From positions 1-8,105 of the forward strand of contig JALSTF010000224.1 of assembly GCA_026983895.1 (NCBI GenBank): a DNA stretch of 8,105 nucleotides. Reading direction: 5' to 3'. This stretch comes from Sulfurovum sp. (GTDB lineage: Bacteria; Campylobacterota; Campylobacteria; Campylobacterales; Sulfurovaceae). The notes under the pieces are model-generated. The model was not told the DNA's origin, made no database searches, and worked only from the letters and a program-made list of their open reading frames with translations. The position numbers were made by a program, and so were the translations under genes. Positions 1 through 5,123 of this stretch are shown here, in pieces (position 1 is the stretch's first letter; each line of letters opens with the position of its first letter).

Positions 1-585
1 ATATGCTTCTACAAACTTCAATACGTCGATGATCTCCGGTTTGAAATACCCGCTCTCATACACTTCCTCCATGCTCTTGGGGAAATGGATGCGCATCAGT
101 GTTGCCACCTCTTTGGAATCGAGCCCTTCATTGAAGAGGTTCTTCTCTGTGATATAGACCTCCATCAGGGAAACGATCTCACTCTCTTTCAATACCGTTC
201 TGTATTTGGGTGTGATCTTCCCTATCTGTTTTATGGCTCTAGGCTGCGGCATTTGCAAATAGCCTTTGTATGCATCGAGTCTTCCCTGTATGGTATGAGA
301 AGAGCCCACTTCAAAAAGTTTGTGATGATAGGGAGTGACACGAAAAAAAGTAGAAGAAAGACGCCGGTTGTTGAAGCGGGGCAATATAAAAGTAACACGG
401 AGTTTTCCCTGATACATGCTGGTCTCGATCACTTTGGCTTCAACCGTATGGGTCTTGCCTGTTTCAAGATCTTCCGAGAGTGTGGTATCGTTGTAGGAGG
501 CTGGAACAATCAGCGCAAGGTCAAGCAGCGAATAGATCTTGAGTTTTTTGAAAAGCTGTTTTGCTTCTTCCAATTTGAACTCCAT
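1..585 (-). CDS. recG: ATP-dependent DNA helicase RecG, N-terminal 195 residues (cut by window edge)
   Basis: RecG is a superfamily 2 DNA translocase that remodels stalled replication forks and branched recombination intermediates. The 195 codons run open to base 1, so the end of the gene lies outside. Visible residues cover the N-terminal helical segment (LLDLALIVPASYNDTTL, about residues 19-35) and the OB-fold wedge domain (about 45-130), including FFRVTPYHHKLFEVG (80-94) and a GYLQMPQP segment (108-115). This is the pattern I know from Campylobacterota RecG proteins. The Walker A and DEAH helicase motifs would lie beyond the window. The ATG at 585 is preferred because the N-terminus then begins at the usual place, but no good Shine-Dalgarno precedes it: the leader there is a TTAATT-rich repeat. 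The gene follows the M16 gene on the same strand with about 195 bases between them, holding a REP hairpin, a promoter-like -10 box and the repeat. Confidence 0.9.
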   Translation of the reverse strand, partial: MEFKLEEAKQLFKKLKIYSLLDLALIVPASYNDTTLSEDLETGKTHTVEAKVIETSMYQGKLRVTFILPRFNNRRLSSTFFRVTPYHHKLFEVGSSHTIQGRLDAYKGYLQMPQPRAIKQIGKITPKYRTVLKESEIVSLMEVYITEKNLFNEGLDSKEVATLMRIHFPKSMEEVYESGYFKPEIIDVLKFVEAY

Positions 586-590
586 TCAAA

Positions 591-625
591 AATTAACAAT
601 TAACAGGTAATAATTAATAATTATG
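591..625. repeat. Degenerate heptanucleotide tandem repeat in the recG leader
   Basis: On the plus strand five consecutive 7-base units can be read: AATTAAC (591-597), AATTAAC (598-604), AGGTAAT (605-611), AATTAAT (612-618), AATTATG (619-625). The first two are identical, the fourth differs by one base, and the others diverge more. The array starts 6 bases upstream of the recG start codon and occupies the position where a ribosome binding site is expected. The period of seven is seen directly. Whether copy number varies between strains or affects recG translation is not known. Confidence 0.55.
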
Positions 626-629
626 GTGG

Positions 630-646
630 GTATTACGGTGTAATAC
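630..646. other. Perfect 7-bp inverted repeat in the recG leader
   Basis: GTATTAC and GTAATAC are separated by three bases (637-639), giving a perfect 17-base dyad. It lies just downstream of the proposed recG -10 box, inside the predicted untranslated leader. It could be an operator for a dimeric regulator or a small leader hairpin. On the plus strand it is followed by TTTT, but it is A+T-rich and no plus-strand gene precedes it, so a terminator is unlikely. Confidence 0.4.
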
Positions 647-658
647 TTTTCTTGCTAG

Positions 659-664
659 ATTATA
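659..664 (-). promoter_or_regulatory. Candidate -10 box for recG
   Basis: The minus strand reads TATAAT, a perfect sigma-70 -10 hexamer, 73 bases upstream of the recG ATG. No good -35 lies 16-18 bases further upstream, only a T/C-rich stretch; Campylobacterota housekeeping promoters often lack a recognisable -35. If real, recG would have its own promoter and a leader of about 65-70 bases containing the dyad at 630-646 and the heptamer repeat. Assignment rests on the hexamer and its position only. Confidence 0.45.
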
Positions 665-744
665 ACGAAGGTTTGCAGATTAGAGAAGAAAAGATGTCAG
701 ATTGTCATATTTATCCTGTGAGGCGTGTAAGGTCAGTCAACGGT

Positions 745-764
745 GTAGGGTGGGTTTACCCACC
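745..764 (+). repeat. Single REP-like hairpin with GTAG foot
   Basis: GTAG (745-748) is followed at once by a perfect 7-bp hairpin, GGTGGGT-TT-ACCCACC (749-764). This is the classical layout of REP elements recognised by RAYT transposases: a conserved GTAG tetranucleotide on the 5' side of a palindrome. It begins 15 bases beyond the M16 stop codon. No inverted partner was found nearby, so it looks like a lone REP. As RNA on the minus strand it could act as a 3'-end stabilising hairpin for the M16 transcript; no U-tract follows it. Confidence 0.6.
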
Positions 765-779
765 TTCCCCATAAAAATA

Positions 780-2063
780 TTATTTTTTCGTCACGATCGC
801 GAACGAAAGTTCCGACAACTCCGGATGCGCCTTAATGAAGGTATTCATCTCTTCCAGCGTCACCGTTTCAATCTTTTTCAGCTGTTCTTTGCTGAAGCCA
901 AGCGGCCTGCCGTAATAGAATTCATTGTACGCACGATTGAGCCTCTGGCTGAGCGTCTCGGTCCTGAGCGGTTCACTGCCTACCAGGAATTTTTTGGCCG
1001 ATTCAAGCTCCTGGGCGGTAATGCCTTTGGCCACAAAATCATCCACAACCTTCTGGACCAGTGTTTTGGCTTCTTCCTGTGTACTCAGCTTGGTTTGCAG
1101 GTATCCGCTGAGATACGAGGCATATTTGGTACGTCTCAATACTGAGTATGCACCGTAAGTCAAGCCTCTTTTGACACGTATCTCTTCCATGAGACGGGAA
1201 CCGAAACCTGCACCGCCGAGAATATACTCCGCGATCTTGGCCTTATACTGGTCTTTCTCTTTGTAAGAGTAATGGAAAGGTGCGCCAAAATAGATATAGG
1301 CCTGCTGTGTATCTTCAGGTACAAGCACCGTCTCTTTTTTGTCCGACACCGTAAAGTGTTTCGTTTCTTCTTTTTTGACTTTCCCAAGCAAAGGCAGGAG
1401 CTCGTTGACATATTTCTCTGCTTCATCAAAAGAAATATCACCCCCGATGACCGCAATGGCATTATTGTAGCCCAGATGGGAAGAGATGAATGTTTCAATA
1501 TCTTGGAGTGTCATAGATTTCACACTCTCGATCGTACCGTCATACGGTCTTGCCAGGGCTGTCCCTTTAAAGAGGATCTCCCTCAGTTTGGTTGCCGCCA
1601 CATAGTCGAAATCACTCTTTTTCTGCGTCAGCCAGCCTATCTTCTGACGTTTGACCTGATCGAGTGCCTTTTGTGTATAATTGGGATCTCTCAACAGTTC
1701 TTTAAGGCGTTCGATCGCATAAGGAAATTCACTTTTGAGTGCAGAGACTTCAAAGACGAAACTTTCACGGCCGACATGGGCAGAAACATCTACCGCATGG
1801 TCATCAAGTTTTTCTGCGAAACCGACACTTCCGTCTTTTTTCGTTCCTTCGTTCAAAAGCTTTGCCGACATATCGGCCAAGCCGTCTTTGGTATTGCTCA
1901 AATGACCGGCATTGGTAAATACCAGCTGTAACGAAACGATGGGAACAAAATTCCCTTCTTCAAATACCACCGGTACTTTTGTCTCTTTGTAGTTAATTCG
2001 GGTAATGCTTTCTGCCATGAGGATTCCTTGTAACACCATTAAAATAATCAATATTTTTTTCAT
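780..2063 (-). CDS. Periplasmic M16-family peptidase homologue lacking HxxEH (R/Y-pair subunit type)
   Basis: The 427-residue protein has the size and two-domain layout of M16B peptidases. Residues 1-17 (MKKILIILMVLQGILMA) form a signal peptide, so it is probably periplasmic. The N-terminal domain carries the family segment before the zinc site, but GLAD-MSAK-LLNEGT (61-74) replaces the expected GLAHxxEHxxFxGT: HxxEH reads D64-M-S-A67-K68, so zinc binding and catalysis should be lost. The second domain keeps the substrate-binding arginine/tyrosine pair R296 and Y303 in IRVKRGLTY. In some M16B systems one subunit has the zinc motif and the partner has the R/Y pair; this would be the latter, and the zinc-bearing partner is not in the window. 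Start: ATG at 2063 has GGAG 5 bases upstream. An upstream ATG at 2096 would add 11 residues encoded by a REP hairpin and destroy the signal-peptide N-terminus. The gene lies downstream of mqnC, with an 87-base spacer. Confidence 0.88.
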   Translation of the reverse strand: MKKILIILMVLQGILMAESITRINYKETKVPVVFEEGNFVPIVSLQLVFTNAGHLSNTKDGLADMSAKLLNEGTKKDGSVGFAEKLDDHAVDVSAHVGRESFVFEVSALKSEFPYAIERLKELLRDPNYTQKALDQVKRQKIGWLTQKKSDFDYVAATKLREILFKGTALARPYDGTIESVKSMTLQDIETFISSHLGYNNAIAVIGGDISFDEAEKYVNELLPLLGKVKKEETKHFTVSDKKETVLVPEDTQQAYIYFGAPFHYSYKEKDQYKAKIAEYILGGAGFGSRLMEEIRVKRGLTYGAYSVLRRTKYASYLSGYLQTKLSTQEEAKTLVQKVVDDFVAKGITAQELESAKKFLVGSEPLRTETLSQRLNRAYNEFYYGRPLGFSKEQLKKIETVTLEEMNTFIKAHPELSELSFAIVTKK

Positions 2064-2072
2064 TTTTACTCC

Positions 2073-2148
2073 GTAGGGTGGCGCTTTTAAGCTCACCTCT
2101 TAGATCCGTTTTATTTATTTGACGGTGGGCATAAATGCACCACCCTAC
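2073..2148. repeat. BIME-like pair of inverted REP hairpins between mqnC and the M16 gene
   Basis: Left arm: GTAG (2073-2076) plus a 21-base imperfect hairpin (2077-2097). Right arm, inverted: hairpin (2124-2144) plus CTAC (2145-2148). The stems differ in sequence but fold alike: five pairs, one unpaired base at stem position 6, four pairs, and a two-base loop (GCTT-TT-AAGC and GCAT-TT-ATGC at the tips). The right arm carries TTGAC (2119-2123) directly inside the stem, which is GTCAA when read from its own GTAG. The element begins 2 bases after the mqnC stop codon and ends immediately beside the GGAG (2069-2072 in complement) of the M16 gene, so it makes up nearly the whole spacer. Confidence 0.7.
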
Positions 2149-2150
2149 AG

Positions 2151-3215
2151 CTAAAACCGTTCCAATATTTCATACGCCGTATTGCGTTTTGCAGGATTTT
2201 CACCTACATCACGGATCAGCTTGACCATCTCTTCCTGGTTCATTGAGTTTGCTGCACCTGCGGCGGAGACGACATTCTCTTCCATCATCGTGGAACCGAG
2301 GTCGTTGGCGCCAAAGAGCAGTGCCATCTGTCCGATATAGCTGCCCTGTGTAACCCAGGAACTCTGGATATTGGGAACATTGTCCAAAAAGAGCCTTGCC
2401 ACTGCCAGATAGCGCAGGTACTGGTTCGAGGTCGTTTTGGTGATGGTCGGCAGTTCGCGTTTGAGCTGGGTATGGTCACTCTGGTAGGACCACATGATAA
2501 AGGCTCTGAAACCGCCTGTTTCATCCTGAAGCCGGCGTACATGATCCCAGTGTTCGACGATCTCTCGGGTCGTTTCTACTGTACCGTACATCATTGTCGC
2601 GGTAGACTTGATGCCCAGTTTGTGCGCTTCCCTGTGTACTTCAAGCCAGGTATCCTTGTCGAGCTTCTTGGGTGCAATGATGTCGCGCACCCTGTCGGAG
2701 AGGATCTCTGCCCCTGCACCGGGAATGGAACTGAGCCCCTTGGCTTTCAGGCGTGCCAGCACTTCTGAAATGCTCAGATTGGAACGGCGCGCGATATAGT
2801 CGATCTCGATAGCGGAAAATCCGTGGATCGTCACCTGCGGGTACTTTTGATGGATATGCTCTACAAGATCCTCGTACCATTCGATCTCCAGTTTCGGGTG
2901 TACCCCGCCCTGAAAGAGTATCTGTGTCCCGCCGATAGCAATAAGCTCATCGATCTTCTGGTCTATCTCGTCAAAGGAGAGAATATAGGCATCTTCTTTC
3001 TTCTCATGCGTATAGAACGCACAGAACTTGCAGTCCACCCAGCAGATATTGGTGTAGTTAATATTCCGGTCAACAACGAAGGTCGTCACCCCTTTTGGAT
3101 GCATCTCTTTTTTACGTGCAAGCGCCATCTTTCCGAGCGTCTTGAGATCGGCGTTTTCGATCATGTCGATTGCTTCATTGATGGTCATGCGTTTGGTCGT
3201 CATGCTTTGTATCAT
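2151..3215 (-). CDS. mqnC: Cyclic dehypoxanthinyl futalosine synthase MqnC (radical SAM)
   Basis: MqnC is a cytoplasmic radical S-adenosylmethionine enzyme that closes the dehypoxanthine futalosine ring to the cyclic form in the futalosine route to menaquinone, the route used by Campylobacterota. The 354-residue length is normal. The [4Fe-4S] cluster motif CxxxCxxC is visible as C58-WVD-C62-KF-C65, followed by AFYTHEKKEDAYILSFDEI. GGTQILFQGGVHP (95-107) and GFSAIEIDYIARRSNLS are typical of the MqnC/MqnE/CofH family; the CKFCAFY context and the absence of an MqnE-type N-terminus favour MqnC. Start: ATG at 3215 has AGGA 7 bases upstream. Methionines at residues 5 and 10 are less well placed. 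The AGGA is directly abutted by the GTAG foot of the upstream REP pair. nusB lies upstream on the same strand with a 102-base spacer. No other menaquinone gene is in the window. Confidence 0.92.
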   Translation of the reverse strand: MIQSMTTKRMTINEAIDMIENADLKTLGKMALARKKEMHPKGVTTFVVDRNINYTNICWVDCKFCAFYTHEKKEDAYILSFDEIDQKIDELIAIGGTQILFQGGVHPKLEIEWYEDLVEHIHQKYPQVTIHGFSAIEIDYIARRSNLSISEVLARLKAKGLSSIPGAGAEILSDRVRDIIAPKKLDKDTWLEVHREAHKLGIKSTATMMYGTVETTREIVEHWDHVRRLQDETGGFRAFIMWSYQSDHTQLKRELPTITKTTSNQYLRYLAVARLFLDNVPNIQSSWVTQGSYIGQMALLFGANDLGSTMMEENVVSAAGAANSMNQEEMVKLIRDVGENPAKRNTAYEILERF

Positions 3216-3226
3216 CTTCTATTCCT

Positions 3227-3306
3227 GTAGGGTGTTGTGCCCTCACAACACCATGTTATAAACATCTGATCGTTTGACAGCGTGCTGTCAGGAGACAGCA
3301 CCCTAC
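3227..3306. repeat. BIME-like pair of inverted REP hairpins between nusB and mqnC
   Basis: Left arm: GTAG (3227-3230) followed by a perfect 9-bp stem, GGTGTTGTG-CCCT-CACAACACC (3231-3252). Right arm, inverted: GTGCTGTC-AGGA-GACAGCAC (3282-3301), one further base, then CTAC (3303-3306). The two stems differ in sequence. TTGAC lies three bases inside the right arm (3274-3278). The element begins 11 bases after the nusB stop codon and ends at the first base of the AGGA serving mqnC. The connecting stretch contains TATAAC in minus-strand reading (3255-3260), a possible but weak -10 box. Confidence 0.7.
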
Positions 3307-3317
3307 ATTTGAGGTAC

Positions 3318-3710
3318 CTATTTACCAATCGCATCCAACACGCCATTGATGAACTTCGGCGATTTTTCATCCGCCAGGGATTTCGCCAGTTCTACTGCTT
3401 CATTAATGATGATCGCACGGTCCGTCTTGGCGACGAGTATCTCATAGGCTCCCAGGCGAAGGATCGCCTTCTCCACTCTGCCGATAGAGTCATAATCCCA
3501 TTCGGTAAGATGCTTTTCGATCTCTGTATCAAGCATTTCAAGATTTTCTACAGTGCCGTCGAACAGCGCATGGGAGAAATCTCTCTGTTTGTTCCGTATT
3601 TTGTCTTCTTCGAGGATCTCGTCGGAGAATTTTGCGATATTTTCATTGCCCAGATCGTAGGCGTAAAGCAGACCTACCACTGCTGTCCTGGCTTGGTGTC
3701 GTGTTGCCAT
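3318..3710 (-). CDS. nusB: Transcription antitermination factor NusB
   Basis: NusB binds boxA RNA together with ribosomal protein S10 (NusE) and supports antitermination on rRNA operons. The 130-residue all-helical protein has the normal length. Visible family features are the N-terminal RHQARTAVVGLLYAYD (4-19), the central ILRLGAYEI (83-91) and the C-terminal INEAVELAKSLADEKSPKFINGVLDAI (102-128). The start codon shares one base with the ribH stop (TGATG), so translation is probably coupled to ribH; only a weak GAGC-like sequence precedes it. The kdsA-ribH-nusB order is the same as in Helicobacter pylori (HP0003-HP0001) and Campylobacter jejuni, which supports the assignment. The stop is TAG at 3318-3320. 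Confidence 0.95.
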   Translation of the reverse strand: MATRHQARTAVVGLLYAYDLGNENIAKFSDEILEEDKIRNKQRDFSHALFDGTVENLEMLDTEIEKHLTEWDYDSIGRVEKAILRLGAYEILVAKTDRAIIINEAVELAKSLADEKSPKFINGVLDAIGK

Positions 3711-4177
3711 CAGTCGAGCTCGCTGTAAAGGTTGATGAGTTCGATCAGACCGGTCATCGCTTCGGCACCTTTGTTACCCGCTTTGGTCCCTGCTCTTTCA
3801 ATCGCCTGTTCAATACTGTTGACCGTAAGCACACCGAAGGTTGTCGGCTTTCCATATTTGAGCGTCACATTGGCCACACCTTTTGTCGCTTCTGCCGAGA
3901 CATAGTCAAAATGCGGTGTCGCGCCTCTGATGACCGCTCCGAGGCAGCAGACGGCATCGTATTTGCCTGAAGCAAGTGCTTTATCCAATGCAAAAGGGAT
4001 CTCAAACGCCCCGGGTACCAAAATAAGATCAAGATCTTCCGGATTTCCGCCATGTCTTGCATAGGCATCTTTTGCGCCTTCGACCAGTCTGTCTGTAATA
4101 AAGTGGTTAAATCTCGCATTGATGATCGCTACTTTTTTGCTTTTGTCTACGGAAAGGTTTCCTTCTACTATTTTCAT
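3710..4177 (-). CDS. ribH: 6,7-dimethyl-8-ribityllumazine synthase RibH
   Basis: RibH condenses 5-amino-6-ribitylamino-uracil with 3,4-dihydroxy-2-butanone 4-phosphate, the penultimate step of riboflavin synthesis. The subunit has 155 residues, as usual for an icosahedral or pentameric lumazine synthase. Key elements are ARFNHFIT with substrate-stacking F23 (21-28), VPGAFEIPFA (54-63), LGAVIRGATPHFDYVSAEATKG with catalytic H89 (79-100), FGVLT (114-118) and ERAGTKAGNKG (127-137). Start: ATG at 4177 gives the family N-terminus MKIVEGNLS and is preceded by GAAGGA about 7 bases upstream. A longer frame starting at 4228 would add 17 basic residues partly encoded by a REP arm and is rejected. nusB follows with a one-base overlap; kdsA precedes across a 145-base spacer that contains a REP pair. 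Confidence 0.95.
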   Translation of the reverse strand: MKIVEGNLSVDKSKKVAIINARFNHFITDRLVEGAKDAYARHGGNPEDLDLILVPGAFEIPFALDKALASGKYDAVCCLGAVIRGATPHFDYVSAEATKGVANVTLKYGKPTTFGVLTVNSIEQAIERAGTKAGNKGAEAMTGLIELINLYSELD

Positions 4178-4195
4178 TTTTTTCCTTCGTATAAT

Positions 4196-4272
4196 TTTAT
4201 ATTTTTTTCGTAGGTTTGGCCGCGCCAAACGTCAAGTCCCGACTTGAATACAAGGAACCTGTACATTGTCAA
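4196..4272 (-). promoter_or_regulatory. Candidate promoters for ribH-nusB inside and beside the REP pair
   Basis: Two minus-strand possibilities are visible. The first has a perfect -35 TTGACA (complement of 4267-4272), a 16-base spacer and a weak -10 TATTCA (complement of 4245-4250); it lies wholly in the stretch connecting the two REP arms, and its -10 overlaps the edge of a small dyad, CAAGTC-CC-GACTTG (4233-4246). The second is TATAAA (complement of 4196-4201), lacking a -35, which would give a leader of only about 12 bases before the ATG. Either would let ribH-nusB be transcribed separately from kdsA. Neither is strong. Confidence 0.3.
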
Positions 4273-4315
4273 AAAGGCTAAATTACCCTTTGACGTTTGG
4301 CGCGGCCAAACCTAC
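4210..4315. repeat. BIME-like element with a 26-base perfect inverted repeat between kdsA and ribH
   Basis: Left arm: GTAG (4210-4213), hairpin GTTTGGC-CGC-GCCAAAC (4214-4230), then GTCAA (4231-4235). Right arm: the same 26 bases inverted (4290-4315), ending in CTAC. Each arm can fold alone, or the two can pair across 54 bases as a long stem. Unlike the other elements here, its stem is GTTTGG-type rather than GGTG-type, yet it has the same GTAG foot and GTCAA tail. It begins 7 bases after the kdsA stop codon and ends 32 bases before the ribH start. Because both arms are identical, both strands encode the meaningless peptide start MARPNL. Confidence 0.72.
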
Positions 4316-4322
4316 ATTTGTT

Positions 4323-5123
4323 CTATTCTATGATAGAACGTATGGCATCGATCTGTTCGACCAGTGTATCTAATTTTTGCAATTCTATCATATTTGGGCC
4401 GTCACTCAAAGCGATACCCGGATCGAAATGGGTTTCAAAAAAGAAACCGTCCACGCCTACCGCTGCCGCCGCACGTGAGAGATAAGGGACAAAACTGCTG
4501 TCACCGCCGCTGCTTGCACCGCCGCTCGCAGGCATCTGTACCGAGTGGGTCGCATCGAAGATCACCGGTGCAAACTCCCTCATGGTCACCAGGCCGCGCA
4601 TATCGACCACCAGGTTCCCGTACCCGAAAGTCGTGCCCCGTTCGGTCAGCCAGACATTGTATTTCTGTGCATTCTCGTAACTTACTTCCCCGTCAAACCC
4701 ACGGGTCTTGAGTACTTTGGCCACAGAGTGTTCCATCGCTGCGGGAGCAAGGAACTGCCCTTTTTTGATGTTGACCACCGCATCGGTCTTTGCAGCGGCG
4801 ACCAGCAGGTCGGTCTGACGGCACAAAAAAGCGGGGATCTGCAATACATCCGCCACCTCAGCCACTGCTGCGGGCTGCGTATAGTCATGTACATCCGTCA
4901 GTATCTTGTACCCAAATTGCTCTTTGACTTCCTGAAGCATCTTGAGCCCCTCATCCAGTCCCGGTCCCCTGAAACTGTCAAGTGAAGTGCGGTTGGCTTT
5001 GTCGAAGCTTGCTTTGAAGTAGAACTCCTTGGTGCAGTCCTCATCGTATTTTTTAAGACTTTCGGCAATACGCATCACATTGTCTCTGCTCTCCAGTACA
5101 CAGGGTCCGGCTATCAATATCAT
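4323..5123 (-). CDS. kdsA: 3-deoxy-8-phosphooctulonate (Kdo-8-P) synthase KdsA, metal-dependent type
   Basis: KdsA condenses phosphoenolpyruvate with arabinose 5-phosphate to make Kdo-8-phosphate, the precursor of the Kdo that links lipid A to LPS core. The 266-residue protein is a complete TIM barrel. Motifs in order: IAGPCVLES (4-12), FKASFDKANRTSLDSFRGPG (36-55), ILTDVHD (74-80), IPAFLCRQTDLLVAA (96-110), NIKKGQFLAP (118-127), LTERGTTFGYGNLVVDMR (159-176), FDATHSVQMP (189-198) and ETHFDP (230-235). Cys8, His193, Glu230 and Asp241 match the metal ligands of metal-dependent KDO8P synthases such as that of Aquifex aeolicus (Cys11, His185, Glu222, Asp233); the metal-independent E. coli enzyme has Asn in place of the Cys. 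Start: ATG at 5123 overlaps the upstream TGA as ATGA and has AGGA 5 bases before it. The gene heads the kdsA-ribH-nusB series typical of Campylobacterota. Confidence 0.95.
   Translation of the reverse strand: MILIAGPCVLESRDNVMRIAESLKKYDEDCTKEFYFKASFDKANRTSLDSFRGPGLDEGLKMLQEVKEQFGYKILTDVHDYTQPAAVAEVADVLQIPAFLCRQTDLLVAAAKTDAVVNIKKGQFLAPAAMEHSVAKVLKTRGFDGEVSYENAQKYNVWLTERGTTFGYGNLVVDMRGLVTMREFAPVIFDATHSVQMPASGGASSGGDSSFVPYLSRAAAAVGVDGFFFETHFDPGIALSDGPNMIELQKLDTLVEQIDAIRSIIE

Noticed and set aside
85..603. 172-codon plus-strand open frame at the left end
   Set aside because: The opposite strand encodes RecG over the same bases; the plus frame has no recognisable pattern.
735..740. TTGACT on the minus strand as a -35 for recG
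   Set aside because: The hexamer 17 bases downstream (AGGATA) is a poor -10, and the perfect TATAAT at 659-664 is too far away to pair with it.
1272..1931. 219-codon plus-strand open frame antisense to the M16 gene
   Set aside because: Rich in Cys, Phe and His without family pattern; the minus-strand frame encodes a clear M16 protein.
4178..4228. Longer ribH start giving MARPNLRKKYK...
   Set aside because: The extra residues are encoded by the REP arm, and the ATG at 4177 has a GAAGGA and the family N-terminus.
745..4315. CRISPR-like array
   Set aside because: The repeats are inverted pairs confined to gene spacers, with whole genes between them and different stems; no regular repeat-spacer unit exists.
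4297..4485. Small plus-strand frame starting MARPNL within the other REP arm
   Set aside because: It is antisense to kdsA and starts in the mirror copy of the same repeat; the shared peptide start only reflects the inverted repeat.
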